From Strigamia acuminata (lineage: Eukaryota; Arthropoda; Chilopoda; Geophilomorpha; Linotaeniidae): a DNA stretch of 60,000 bases. The notes below the pieces were generated by a model that ran no database searches, was not told the origin of the DNA, and saw only the letters and a program-made list of their open reading frames with translations. This document shows, piece by piece, positions 35,001 to 47,300 of this stretch (position 1 is the first letter of the stretch; each line of letters starts with the position of its first letter). Where the stretch lies: the NCBI GenBank assembly GCA_949358305.1, contig OX442315.1, forward strand, positions 37,290,427-37,350,426, written 5' to 3'. A program made the translations under genes and the position numbers.

Positions 35001-36386
35001 TCTTTAAGGCCAGTCCACAGACTTGGGTTAAACAACTGCGTTTGCATTATTGGAACCAAATAATCGGAGATGACAGCAAACATGGCAAGAACAGCTAAAG
35101 TTGTGAGTGCGGATAATCGGGCGTAGTAAACTATGCTGTTTCAAATTGGATGCTTGTAAGTGATCATATTTGCGATATTTCATGTCTACGTTTTCTTGTT
35201 AATTACCCAAAAAACATTGAAACTAGCGCCCATAGCACCATTGGGTAGAACGGACGCTTCCATACTAATACAGCGTGCATGTGTATTAACACTTCTCTCC
35301 AGGTTTCCATAGAGTATTTTAAATTGTTTACTTTCACTTTAAATGCCTGCGAATGAAAAGAACAAATTTAACTATTAACATTACGCGTTAAAAATGCACT
35401 TTTGACAGCTAAAAATGCATTTTTGCACAAAAAAGTAGATTTTTGCACATAAAAAGTACATTTTTGCACATAAAAAGTACATTTTTGCACATAAAAAGTA
35501 CATTTTTGCACATAAAAAGTACATTTTTGCACATAAAAAGTACATTTTTGCACATAAAAAGTACATTTTTGCACATAAAAAGTACATTTTTGCACATAAA
35601 AAGTACATTTTTGCACATAAAAAGTACATTTTTGCACATAAAAAGTACATTTTTGCACATAAAAAGTACATTTTTGCACATAAAAAGTACATTTTTGCAC
35701 ATAAAAAGTACATTTTTGCACATAAAAAGTACATTTTTGCATGAATACGACACAGCACAACGTACTGTAATAATGTAATACAAAACGTGATAATTACTGG
35801 GCTTTCGCTGCCCTACACAGCTCGTTACATTTAAATTACAATGTTCTAAATATGCGCCCACTCAAATTACAGAAATTGGCCACAGTACATTCAGAAAGAA
35901 ATATACAACACAGTTTACGAGTCCACAGGATCGGCAGTACATCAAATGTTAGTAGCCACTAGCCAGAGCTTATTAAGCTCTTTATTTATTCATTTTTACT
36001 CTCCTTGTTTTCGTTCAGAAATGATAACAACCTCAATTCAATACTTACTTCTGCGGATAAGCTTGTATCACTATTGTTATCGTATCCTCCGCGCAGAGAT
36101 CCTACATTTTGATGAAAAATTGAATCAGTAGCTGTTGCAACCTGTAAAAAGAAATAACTTTTTTTTGAAAATTTGTATCTATTAATGACTTAATGTATGC
36201 AATTCGATAAACTCTTTCGCCCAACATATTCTACAAAAATTTATCACAGCTAAACATAAGTTTTCAGCTGTCGATATTTGATGTATATAATTTTAATGGG
36301 AACACATCTTTGAAAAATGTTGACACTTAGATTAATATTTCTCTCACACTTCGATTTCCCAACGATTCTTGAGATTCGTCCGCCAT
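32034..36386 (-). CDS. ARL6IP1: ARL6IP1-like ER membrane protein
   Basis: Six phase-consistent exons: 36386-36348, 36141-36049, 35346-35207, 35135-34898, 34827-34743, 32134-32034; 231 residues (human about 203). ARL6IP1 is a hairpin-membrane protein that shapes ER tubules. Matches by eye: VLVWKRPFYPMVLWALVS, ISDYLVPIM, the FFTVLLGLLALAWVG helix followed by NLFLTYVIV, and the last exon MMVPGLVKRGYLQKYFSGVA with a basic tail (AKRQAKRKVN). Hydrophobic segments occur in two pairs, as expected for two membrane hairpins. The last intron (2.6 kb) contains the 41-copy minisatellite and the intron between exons 2 and 3 contains the 14-copy one. It is convergent with MAO (about 215 bp apart) and head to head with UBE2S. 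The 13-codon first exon is the least secure. Confidence 0.87.
32197..33053. repeat. Highly homogeneous 21-bp minisatellite, about 41 copies
   Basis: The unit begins ATGCATTTCTTCCATCT and ends AAAA, 21 bp long. Copies look identical over 857 bp. It lies in the last intron of the ARL6IP1-like gene. Because 21 is a multiple of 3, it is open in several frames on both strands (for example MHFFHLK repeats); these are not genes. Confidence 0.97.
33054..34742. other. Remainder of the ARL6IP1 last intron
   Basis: Short GCATTCCAAAAT 12-bp repeats at about 33249-33284, several scattered TGCATTT words to 33750, and a diverged relative of the palindromic MITE of 11677-12005 at about 33840-34195 (TCCAGTTGATATTTAGCAG, TTGGTGTCAAGATACTGG). 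No gene was seen. Confidence 0.6.
35447..35740. repeat. 21-bp minisatellite, 14 copies
   Basis: Perfect units of 21 bp (CACATAAAAAGTACATTTTT plus G) with one or two diverged units to the left (from about 35400, containing AAAAATGCATTTTTG). It lies between exons 2 and 3 of the ARL6IP1-like gene. Long frames through it on both strands are artefacts. Confidence 0.95.
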
Positions 36387-36916
36387 TTTGTTTACATTTA
36401 TTCAAACAGTGAATCAAGGCCAAACCGATCATTGCAAAATTATTAGTAACAATTATAAGACCGATCGAGTATATAAATAGCAATAAAATAAAATACGAAG
36501 AATTGTTTTTTCTACAAAAATAAATTTATTTTATTTAAAAATCGATTAACACATAATTTTTATTCCCACCGGACTCTCTCATAACGTTGGTCTTGTAATG
36601 ACGTCACGTAACATTCTTCTTTTACTGAAGTGTAATGATGTCTCAAATACGAAAACTTCTGAATTAAAATAAGAAATAATTTTCAAGGATTTCACGAATT
36701 ACAAACAAACATCAAAAGAAAATCACAATATATCAAAAGAATTTTCATCCTAAGAAAAAAAAATTCCAAAATTCATATACCGCCCTCTGATTGGCCAGAA
36801 TTTGAATTCTCTCAACTTCCTGTTAAATTAAAGCATCGTTCGTTGTCCGTCATTACATTTTCCCCCCACAACCCTGCAATTATAGTGGAGGTTCGCTGTG
36901 TGCTTCGGGTGCAATA
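36387..36916. promoter_or_regulatory. Bidirectional promoter interval, ARL6IP1 (-) / UBE2S (+)
   Basis: 530 bp between the two start codons. It contains a GACGTCACG element (about 36601, CRE-like) and an ATTGGCC (about 36790, CCAAT-like). Promoter activity is inferred from position. Confidence 0.4.
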
Positions 36917-37913
36917 ATGGCTTCAGTAAGTATAAATGAGCAACTAAATTATTTTAAACGTCATTCAATGAGCACGAACTACCGTTTCTTAATATTAAGC
37001 TCGAAAATAAAAATCAATATGGCTTCTATGGCGGTTGAACTGCGAAGAAGTGTGTTTACAAATCGGCAAACCGCCACTTTATTTAAATAAAAATCAAACA
37101 AGAAAAACGTTTTCAAAAGCATATCGTTATTTTTTCAGTGTTCTAACGTGGAAAATTTATCACCTCAAATAATCCGTCAAGTGTCCAAAGAGTTATGCGA
37201 CATGGTAAATGACCCTCCAGAAGGAATCAAAGTGTTTATGAACGACGAAGACATAACAGACATACAGGCAGCAATAGAAGGACCCGGTAATGAATTAATT
37301 GGCAATTTATTGAATTTAATTAATATATATAATTTAAATTGTGATTTTCAGCCGGTACACCGTACACGGGAGGAGTTTTTCGAGTCAAATTGGTCCTCGG
37401 TAAAGATTTTCCTTCATCGCCACCGAAGGGCTATTTCGTTACAAAAATATTCCATCCAAATGTGGCGAGAAATGGCGAGATTTGCGTCAATACACTCAAG
37501 AAAGATTGGAAATCAGATCTGGGTATAAAACATATACTTTTAGTAAGTATTTTGAACACTTTGAAGTTAAAATGTGGACATACTTTTTGTTGAAACCGCG
37601 TAAAATTAATGATTTTCTTTGATTTATTTAGACAATAAAATGTTTATTAATCGTTCCTAATGCTGAGTCGGCACTAAATGAAGAAGCGGGCAAGTTGCTG
37701 TTGGAACAATACGAGGATTACTCGCAAAGGGCGAGGATGATGACGGAAATCCACGCGCAAGCTCCAAAGTCCTCCAAAGAGACGGAAACTAGTTGTTCTG
37801 CGCCCAAACTAGATGGGCCCATGGCTAAGAAACACGCTGGTGATAAAAAAAGTACTGCGAGCGATAAAAAGAAAATGTTAAAAGACAAAAAAAGGATTTT
37901 GAAAAGATTATGA
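36917..37913 (+). CDS. UBE2S: Ubiquitin-conjugating enzyme E2 S
   Basis: Four exons: 36917-36925, 37139-37286, 37352-37542, 37632-37913; 209 residues (human 222). UBE2S extends Lys11-linked ubiquitin chains with the anaphase-promoting complex. The UBC fold runs from about residue 5 to 155, with [36 protein letters not shown] and the catalytic cysteine in [10 protein letters not shown] lysine-rich tail contains [12 protein letters not shown] and ends ILKRL, matching the conserved Leu-Arg-type C-terminus that docks on the APC/C. The first coding exon has only three codons (MAS), as is common in this gene. A polyadenylation-like AATAAA occurs near 38264. Confidence 0.94.
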
Positions 37914-38766
37914 GTTTGGCAATTTAAGTCTGACAAGTTAGAAATTTATTTTTACTTCTTATTATTATTATTTCCAATTTTTTTCTCATGATAATTAATT
38001 CTAATCAAATCTATGCCCAATTGTACATTTCTTTTCTATTTATGAGAATTTTTTTCTTTTTAATTTGGCAGCAAAGAAAGTTGTGAAATTACTCAAGTGT
38101 CTGTGTTGTATTTTTATTAAAAAAGAAAAAAGTAAAGTTAGAAAGAAAGAAAAAAAATTATTCTGCTTCATTTATTTTTATTTTAGTTATTGAAGAGTTG
38201 TTTCCTATAAATTTGCTGATTTTTTTTTTGTATATTTTATTCTCTCGATTTGGTGCTGCAGTGAATAAAAAATATTTCTTAAATACACGTAGCAAAATAT
38301 ATTTAAAAATCGACTTCAGAGCTGCGGAACCATTTTGAATATACGACCAACACAGAAGGAAGAAATACCGGATTAAAAACTAGAAATTAAGATTCTTTGA
38401 CGCAGAAAATAAGGACTAAAAGTGTTCTGTAATCTGTTAAAATACAAGGCTTTTCATATTAAAACTCTTCAGTTTAAATTTTACTTATTTTTCTCAGAGC
38501 TTTCATTTTTTCTCAAATCACATCAACATGTTTACATATTTATTTTACCATGAACACTTCATTTTTTCGAAGCTTTAAAATATTACAAATACTGGGGACT
38601 TCCTGATGAACTAATTAAAGCAACTTCGTCAAATAATAATATAAAAAAAAGAAAAAGAAAAAAAAAAGTCAATCCTTTTTTGTCAAAATGTATGTAAGCT
38701 AGAAACAGAATTAATAATAACTGATGAATGACGTCGACGAATGAATCTCAGATGTGCTCGTCACAT
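37914..38766. other. 3' UTRs of UBE2S and ALYREF; no gene seen
   Basis: The convergent genes end at 37913 (+) and 38767 (-). The interval is AT-rich with several A-runs and no supported reading frame. Confidence 0.5.
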
Positions 38767-39803
38767 TTATTCAATTTCCATCTAAAAAAAATAAAAAAAA
38801 ATACAATGAATAAAGGAAAATCAAGAAAAGCACAAATGTCACACACCTTGTTCACATACGCGTCCAACTCAGCATCCAATTCTTCGGCTGTGGGCACTTT
38901 TCGACCCATTCTTCCTACAGCTCCACGTCCTCCTCTACCACGGCGAGCAACACCGATTCTTCCCGATCCGAATGATCCTCGACGAGTGCTGTTAATCACT
39001 GGTTTTTGAGCCGCTGTGTTCCGTACTCCATCCACGCCGTCGATTGAAATTTTCATGGGTCGACCTGAAGTAAATACCATCAGAATTGTGTAAATACGAT
39101 CAGAATTGTGTGTTTGTTGTTGTACCATCTAAAGGCACTCCATTGTACTGCTTCAATGCTTTTAATGCATCGGGACGTCTTTCGAATATCACGTCGGCTT
39201 GCCCTAACGAGCGACCGGATCTATCGTAGTGAACCGCCGCTTTTTTCAGTGGTCCGAACTCGATAAATAATTCCTATAAAATAGAAAAAATTTCATTAAA
39301 CATACACGAAAAAAATTAAATCAACACAAACGGAAAAAAATATGGAATTAAACTTACACGTATATCCGAATCCGATACTCCATAATCTAAGTTATTGACT
39401 AGAAGTTTGCCCGATCCGCCGGCAAAACTTGATCTAGTTATTCTTCCGGCCGTAGTAAAACCGCCATCAAACATATCGTGTTGCCATTTTTCCGGCAATT
39501 CTTTAGGCTAAAAAATTGAAAAGCAAATCGCATAAATACACTTGTAAAGCAAAAAAAGTACGAAATATCGGATTGATTTTCGTTTTCCTTTCTACTTACT
39601 CTGCTATAAGGCATAGGTCGGCTTCTTCCTCGAATTGTTCGGCTCCGAAGAGCACCAATTCCTCCACCTCGTGATCTCGACGCCATAGTCGCACGACCGC
39701 CGCGACTACCGCCTCTTCGTCCGCGAATCGGATTGGATTTACGGTTCATTTTGATTATTTCGTCCAACGACATATCCAAAAGTTCTTGCGACTTCTTTTC
39801 CAT
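38767..39803 (-). CDS. ALYREF: THO complex subunit 4 / ALYREF mRNA-export adaptor
   Basis: Five exons: 39803-39600, 39507-39358, 39273-39126, 39064-38847, 38781-38767; 244 residues. The protein binds mRNA in the nucleus and recruits the NXF1 export receptor as part of TREX. It starts with the UAP56-binding motif [10 protein letters not shown], then an RGG-rich segment, then [17 protein letters not shown]. An RRM spans about residues 90-170 ([32 protein letters not shown]). A second RG-rich region follows, then the C-terminal UAP56-binding motif [13 protein letters not shown], completed by a 4-codon last exon (MEIE). An ATG 18 bp upstream (39821) is possible. It is head to head with NOP10. Confidence 0.96.
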
Positions 39804-40185
39804 GGTGAATGATGTGAACAAAGCACAACAGAAATGGCGGTTGATTTGTGTGACGGAGGAGGAAGTCGGTCGCGGTGAATTGTGGGAATGCGCAATATAC
39901 AGTTTTCGGAACTGCCGAAAGGACGATCCTGGTACAGCGAACAGCGTACAGTACGAATAATTGTTGTAAGTTCAGCAATAATCTTGCTAATATACTGGTC
40001 TGATTAGAACGTCTAACTTACATTATCGAAAATAGGCATCGTGTTAGTCACGTAATTTAGTGTGGTCCAATCCAAATCGGATTTGAACTGGAAGCAGAAA
40101 TTAGACTAGCGGTCGATCGACACATTACGGAATTGAATCGGTAGTTTGTGACCACGCGTTGAATTAAATCGTTAAGTAATCTACG
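39804..40185. promoter_or_regulatory. Bidirectional promoter interval, ALYREF (-) / NOP10 (+)
   Basis: 382 bp separate the two start codons of two nuclear RNA-processing genes. No TATA box is obvious. Shared control is an inference from the spacing. Confidence 0.45.
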
Positions 40186-40526
40186 ATGTATTTAATGTAT
40201 TACATGGATACAAATGGTGATCGAATTTATACGCTAAAGGTTTGTAGTGGTTATTAGATTTAATTAATATACAATTCTAAATGATGATAATTTTTTTTCT
40301 ATAGAAAATGGGGCCCGATGGCAAACCAACATTTTCAGCTCATCCAGGTTTAGTTTTATTGTTTGAAAATTAATACTTTCACGATTTTGAACGATGTTTA
40401 AACAAATTTCTTTTGCTTTGTATTTTAGCACGTTTTTCCCCGGAAGATAAATATTCCAGCGAGAGAATTCGAATGAAACAGCGGTTTAATCTTCTTATCA
40501 CGCAACAACCGAAGCCAGTTTACTAA
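40186..40526 (+). CDS. NOP10: H/ACA ribonucleoprotein subunit NOP10
   Basis: Three exons: 40186-40239, 40305-40347, 40429-40526; 64 residues, the same length as human NOP10. It is part of the H/ACA snoRNP that makes pseudouridine in rRNA and snRNA and also belongs to telomerase. [19 protein letters not shown] and the invariant [18 protein letters not shown] are present, ending [11 protein letters not shown]. Introns are 65 and 81 bp. Like most eukaryotic NOP10 it lacks the zinc cysteines of archaeal homologues. Confidence 0.97.
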
Positions 40527-41375
40527 AAATGACTATTTAGTCAAGATTGAATAATTCCCTCGATGTTTTCGAGCTAACTGTGTCAAACAATTCAGATGGA
40601 AAATTAATAATAAAAAAACGTTAAAAATTATCTTTTTCATGTATTTCAACGTAAAATCTTTATTAAATCGATTTTAAACGAATTATTGATTCAAAGACAG
40701 CGCTACAAAGATCAAACAAAACTTATCTTCGGTTTAATTCTAAAATTAATTAATTAAATTACTATTAAATTAAATTAATATTGATAATCTCAATAGCTGG
40801 CGCCACATGTATTTTCTTTTGCCCTCGCTACATCTACAGAAATAAACCAAAAATGACAAAAAAGCAAATTCGACGAAGAATTTGAAATCTTTTTCATCAA
40901 ACATAGCTTTTTATAAATATTTCTTAAATTTATACATTTTACCTAAGTTCCGTTCAATGGTTTTACAAATTTCGATTTTTAAAACTTTCTCTTGTTTTTT
41001 GTATTTATATTTATATTTATATTCGTAGAAAAAGTTTTACTATACTTGCACCGTTCATAGACTTTCTTTCTTTCTTTCTTTAATTATATGTGGTACTTAA
41101 TGCTGGCACTAGGGTGGTTGTTGCTGTATGTTACCGCCAGCAGAACGCGCACAGACAGCATTCATAGCTGAGCCTTTGCGAGATGTCATTACTCAAAGTG
41201 TCAACATTTTGACGGTGCTTACGCGATTGCGACGGTTTTATGTGATCTGTAATATGTCAAGTGTAGTTTGATAGTGAATTTAGTCGTGTCGACTCCTAAA
41301 CCAGTGGTGCAAGGGCTACTCCGGGCTCACCCCGAGGAGCCCTACGAATCTCATCCGTTGCCCGCTGCCCACAAT
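40527..41375. other. Intergenic and 5' UTR of the RGS gene
   Basis: A (TTTC)n run lies at about 41062-41085. The stretch 41100-41375 is less AT-rich and leads into the first RGS coding exon, so it is the probable promoter and 5' UTR. No other gene was seen. Confidence 0.4.
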
Positions 41376-44300
41376 ATGACCAAGACATCACCGCTGATGA
41401 TGGAGCCCACCTCTGACCAGCAACATAGGCAGAAACGGCCGTTCGTTCTTATTAAAGTAAGTGAACATTTTCGACAAAAAATATGTTTTTCGCTTTTAAA
41501 ATCGAGTAAAACGCAAAGGAAAGGAAAGGAAAGGAAAGGAAAGGAAAGGAAAAAATGTAAAATTGTCGAAATTGTTGAAATTTTAATTAAGGTTTTGCTC
41601 TTCCGTCAACACCTCGACTCGATCGAATGTTTTCAATTGAGAATACAATACAAGTAGGTTTGATTGAGAATTGGTTTGAAATGATGGGAAATCAATCCGT
41701 CTTGTTTTGACAGTAACAGTACGATTTGTTCCGTCATTTCGGCTCGAAATTCGTGGGCAATTGAAAAAATTGAAAAATTGATATTAAATGTTGCGAATGT
41801 TTGAACACATTTGTGTTTATTTAGTTGTCGAGTTCGGTGAGTGCACAGGCGATAGATCCGCAATGCATTTGACGAGCAAATAGAATAATCGAATGTGTGC
41901 TTGGCGCTGCGCCAACATTTTGTCACGTCACACATTATGTATTGGGTTTTGCGTAATGGGAACCGCTGATTTCAATGTGAAAAAAAAAAAAAAAATCAAT
42001 TTCTCAAAATGTCATTGAATGTGTAAACTAACAATCGCAGTACGGTAAATGAGATTCATTCACTCACAGGTCACAGGCACAGCATCATTTCAGCCCCATT
42101 TCAGTTGAGCAATGCCAACAATAATAATGAAGAAGAAATAAAATAAAATTTGGCAAATTTTAGTAATACCCCAAATACCACTGTAAAAATGTGGTGTGCA
42201 ATGCAAGTGCAATGCAAGTGCAATGCAAGTGCAATGCAATGGCCGTATGGTAATCATGCACCAGAAGAAAACAGTTGTATCACGAAACAATGTCTACTTT
42301 TTAGCTTTTCAGTAAGTGCACGAGTTTGGTGATCTAGACACTGTGGGATTGCGGATTATAGTGTTCGAAAATGTTGTAAAACTGAATGTAAAGGCATATA
42401 TAAAAGGAGAAGTAGCTAAACTCGTTAGTTCCATTGTGTCTGCTTGTAGTGGCGCCACCGCTGCTAGTTCGTCTACATGAGCAAATTGAGCAAAGCACAC
42501 CAGTCACAACTCACAATGTGATATCTTTTATGTTTTTTGACTTCATTTAATACAAAACTGTTTTTTTTTAAATTTTATACAAGAAAAATTAGTGGAAAGT
42601 TATTTCTTATTTTTGCAAACAAATTAGTACAAAATTATAATTTTTTAAACAAGAAAAAATTGTACAAAAAATTTACCGTATTACCCCGCCTATTGCCGCA
42701 TGCCGGTGTAGTGCGAGTATTACCGGCATGCCGATAAACCCCGTTTTTAACGGCATGCCGGTGTAAATGAATACGAATTTTTTTTTCACCGTATCGGTAA
42801 CATCCATTATACGCCTATTATACGTCGTTTATTTTAAGCAATTTTCGTTTATTTTAAGCAATTTTCGTTTATTTTAAGCAATTTTCGTTCATTTTAAGCA
42901 ATTTTCAACCAATTTTTGTTCATTTTAAGCAATTTTCACCCAATTTTCGTTCATTTTAAGCAATTTTCGTTCATTTTAAGCAATTTTCGTTCATTTTAAG
43001 CAATTTTCACTTATACCGGCATGTTTCGGTCTATACCGGCATGCCGGTATATTACGTATATATTACGAACGATTTCAAAACAGTCATAAACCCATGCCCA
43101 ACGGCATGCCGCAATAGGCGGGCAATAGGCGGGGTAATACGGTATAAAAGATAAACTTAAAAAATATTACTGTACTTCTTTTAGTAATGCAATTTATTAC
43201 ATTACTCAGTTTCCTTTTAGCTTTGCTTATCACACAGCTTCCACTATTTCTACGCATTTCTAGTTTGCACGTAGCACTGAACAAATTTTGGAGTTATTTC
43301 ATAACTACATGCTACACAACATCTCAATGTCCAGTACAAGATTATAAAAATTATCAAATAAATGTTTTAAAAATATACCAAAATCTTTTAATTTTTATGG
43401 TATATACGTAGATGGGTTTGTACAGTCAAAGTTAGAATACAGTTCTCTTCATATTTTTTGCTATAATTACACCAGGAGTACAGCAGGACATATTAAAAAT
43501 AAAGCAAAAGAAAAAAAAAACTATGAAAACCATTTGAAAACCATCAAAGTGAAAATCTCTATTTTGTGCCTGCTAGGAAGTAAACAAAAGGCTGGCTGAC
43601 CTTGGACGAAATAGCGACACTACCGTACCGTAGCACTCACTAGCACTGCAGCTTCATTGCTTGGCCACAGGCAACAAACGAGCTAACATTAAGATATGAC
43701 CTAACACTAACAGTTTCATATTTTTGCAGCCTATTTGCTGCGCTTTTTTATCACATCTCATGTTTTGCGAATGGAAATTTATTCTTCGGGGTTGTTTTAA
43801 AATTAATTTGACATTGGTAGGTGCTGTATTTCTTTCTTTATTGCAATTGTTGCTACACAATGCAGAAAAAAATGGCGACTGACTTGTGAGTTTGGCTACT
43901 TCGCCTTTTATACACTTTATATACTAATCATTAGCGAGGTTACAATAGTTTTGCTAAACCAGCTATGGTAAAATATTTTCACCTGAGCCCAAAACTGAGC
44001 GTACCTAATTCGGTTTTTACACAGTATTTGAACTCGATTTTGAAAAATAATTCAATTTCGTTTTTACATGATTTCTTTCGAATTAATATTAAAAGATAAT
44101 ATAAAGATTTTTAAAGTGGTACGCGGTAGCTGGCATTCAAAAAGTCGTGAACTCGTGATTTAAGTGTTTTGGGTATTTGTGAGTTTGTTTTTGAATGATT
44201 TAACATCAGAAAACAAAAACACAAACACCTTTGACACTTACACCTTTTGAATGCAGCTACAGGATTTCAATGGGTGTAAACAAACGGTTTCCAAAATCAG

Positions 44301-47300
44301 AGTCATGATTGAAACAAAACGTGCAAAGAATGCACTTTTTGTTTACTTTAAGTGGCAGCTACTTAATGATTACCTTGCAGGAACTTGATGTTATGGAAAT
44401 GAGTTTCCATGTCATGAAAGACCTCACGCATGAAATAGTTGTTTACTGGAATGAAGATGTCGATAATTTCCATGCAAGCATTTATCTGTACAAAGTATAT
44501 TGAAGATGATTTTATAGAATGTTGTTCCGATGGAATTCTAGCGTTGATTCTTGGGGTATAAGCTTAGGATGGTCGTGCCAAGAGTTTGATCGTGTTAACG
44601 GGTGATTTGTGTATTTGTTAATACCTGCGTTATCTTGTAGCAAGAGTTGAATTCAAGAAACTCTTCATGTTAACAAGTAGGTCGAAGAACCACTGTCTAA
44701 AACCGTTAGTGTAAATCTACGTACTGTAAATCAGATTTGGCACATGTTCAGTACCGACGGCGTGTTGTGACAACCTTAAAGTACAACTTTATTTTCCCGG
44801 ACATTATCACTTGCACTTACTTACTTGTTTTGGTGTAAAATTAGTATTAGCGTTGTGAAATTTGTTAAGATGGAGATCTGTGCAAGTGTACTCTGTGTAG
44901 AGCGGACATGGCGCCGTCCGGAAAGGAAAGGAAAGGACAGCTAGCTGTCTGGTGTGTGAATGTGATCCGACCAGTAGCCAGCAGACTGCTTGTTAGTTCG
45001 GACAACTTTCTAGAACCCGGGCGATTCTATGTGCGGTTTACACAGAGTACACTGAAATTGATTTAGCTAAGGAAATTACTTAAATAATAAAAAAATAAAA
45101 AAAATTGGCTGCGTTTTTAAATTTTCTTTTGGTTTCATTAGCAGCCATTAGTGTTTAGTTTTGTGGGATGGTTCAAAGAAAGCTGCAGTTGGGATTCCAA
45201 CAGATCAATATAGTTCTATGCACTTGTACACGACGTGCATGCTGGAGTATCTGTAATTTGTGGCATGAAAAATGTTTAAAGATGTACAGTACGTATGATC
45301 AAAGTCAAGGTTCATTGGGATCTTGTGAAATTTGACTCTTAACTAAATTAATGTCATTTTTTAAGTTAGATCGAGAATGAAAAAACCCTCACAAGTCAGT
45401 CAAGCTGTTTAAAAATGCTGTTTAGTCGAAATGCCTTTTTGAATGCAGCTACCATTAAGAATTTTAAAATTTTACTGCTCAATTTTTAAATATGTCATAT
45501 AAAGTTTACTCAACTAACTTGTAAATCAGATTTTGAATGCGGCTAATGCATTATACTCTCACCGTAATACGTATGCCATTGAGGAAGTATTAATTAGGAA
45601 TTATTGGCACGTGATATCATGGGATTCGTGGCATAAATCAATTTGGTTGTTTGCCTTTTTTTCCTTAAACTTTTGCGCTACGGTAAGCTTATATTGGTGA
45701 AGATTTCTATATTTATTCGATGACGAAATGGTTAATTCTTTTCGGAAGAAGCATTAAAGTTTTATTTCGAAAAATTTGAAAGTAAATGTTGGAGTGCTGT
45801 GTTCATTGGAATTGTGTTGCTGGATGCTGAATTGTTTAAGTGCCGGTAGGTCTATTCATGCTATTGAAAAGGAAGTCAATTAAAGTAGGGAAGGGACATT
45901 TATAGAACTGATAGATTAAAAGCAATGAAATGTTTTATGTTTTCAATCACTGCCTTGACTGCGTTTCAAAATAGGATTTCAACGGTTCATGCTCTTGGAA
46001 GTTATCCAAGTTATGAGCATTTCAGAAATCAACAAATCCTTTAGGGTAGTGCTTCTTAACGGCCATTTAATTTGAAAAAAAATGTTCTCGCCCTCCCTCA
46101 CCCCACACGGTGAGGGCTGGCTTAAACGGGGGAATGTCGGTGCGCATGCCCAGAGCAAATTTAATTATTTACGAACACACCCACTTGTTTACAACGACAA
46201 AGGAGCAGGAAATCCAAAAATTCACTCTATTCAGATGTACACAAGCTTGTACTCACAAGTCAGCTAAGGGTTGCCACCGTACAAGTAGTACATTCTTACC
46301 ATACTAAGTTAGTAGTTCTCATCTTGCCAATAGCATTTGTTGACTCACCTCGAATCAAGAGGTTCGGTCATTTTCTAAAACGAATTGCAATTTGACCCTT
46401 GCAGTGTAAAGCAGGACCAAAAGGGATGTAATTGTCCGATGTTAAGAGAAATTGCAATCAGTCTCTAGAGGTTGTTTACGTCTCCACTTACTTGCAAAAT
46501 CTGTAGCAAGGTTTTTTTTACCACCTACAAGTACTTGTATATAAGCAACACACATGGAATCGAATGTCAATCTTTCTAGATTTTGCACTCAATTTTGTGC
46601 TGGAGTGTCTGCTTTGATACTTTCACTTCAGATTTTATCTGATGCTTGAATCCAGCACATACGTTTCTTTCTCTTGTAGATAAGTCATTCAGTCGCAGTC
46701 GAACTTTGTAATAACGAATCGCCAGGGACCGGAAAAATCGCTTCATTAAACGAAAATTCGTTATATCAATTTTTTTTAAAATATTGTTTTATGGTCAACC
46801 AACCAACCAACCAACCAACTAAATCATTTGTAAGTAGAGGGTGGGCCAAAAGTCACCGATTGATGTGAAGTCTTAATAACTTTTTTTAAAATATATTTTT
46901 TTTTTTAAATTTTTATCTTTAACCTAGAGGCTAGAACGGGCTTAAACCAGTCAAAATGACCCATTACGTACAAATGTCATTACACTGTTATTAAGTAATA
47001 AAACAAACGTTTTGAGCCAATGAAACAATGCCACATTGTTTCCTGTGCTTTGCCACGTCTATGTTCATTATTCCAAATTGAAGATCCAATTTTAGACAAA
47101 TGGAAACATTCTGCTATTACAGATCGCAGCACCCTACAGCGGCAAAATATAAGACTAATATCAGGTTTTAAAAACAGCATGTGATTGATTGGCTTAAACT
47201 TACTTAAAAATTGGCAGCGAAGCGAACACAAATTTGGAATTTTACTATCAAAAGCGAGGGTCGATTCTAACCCAACGAGCCTATCAATGGTTAGTTGTTT

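Noticed and set aside
35368-35861. Several overlapping 110-150-residue frames with CAKMYFL- or VQKCTFY-type repeats
   Set aside because: Same cause: a 21-bp minisatellite in an intron, open in many frames.
41268-41375. N-terminal extension of the RGS protein from a TTG at 41268
   Set aside because: There is no ATG in that part; the first in-frame ATG is 41376.
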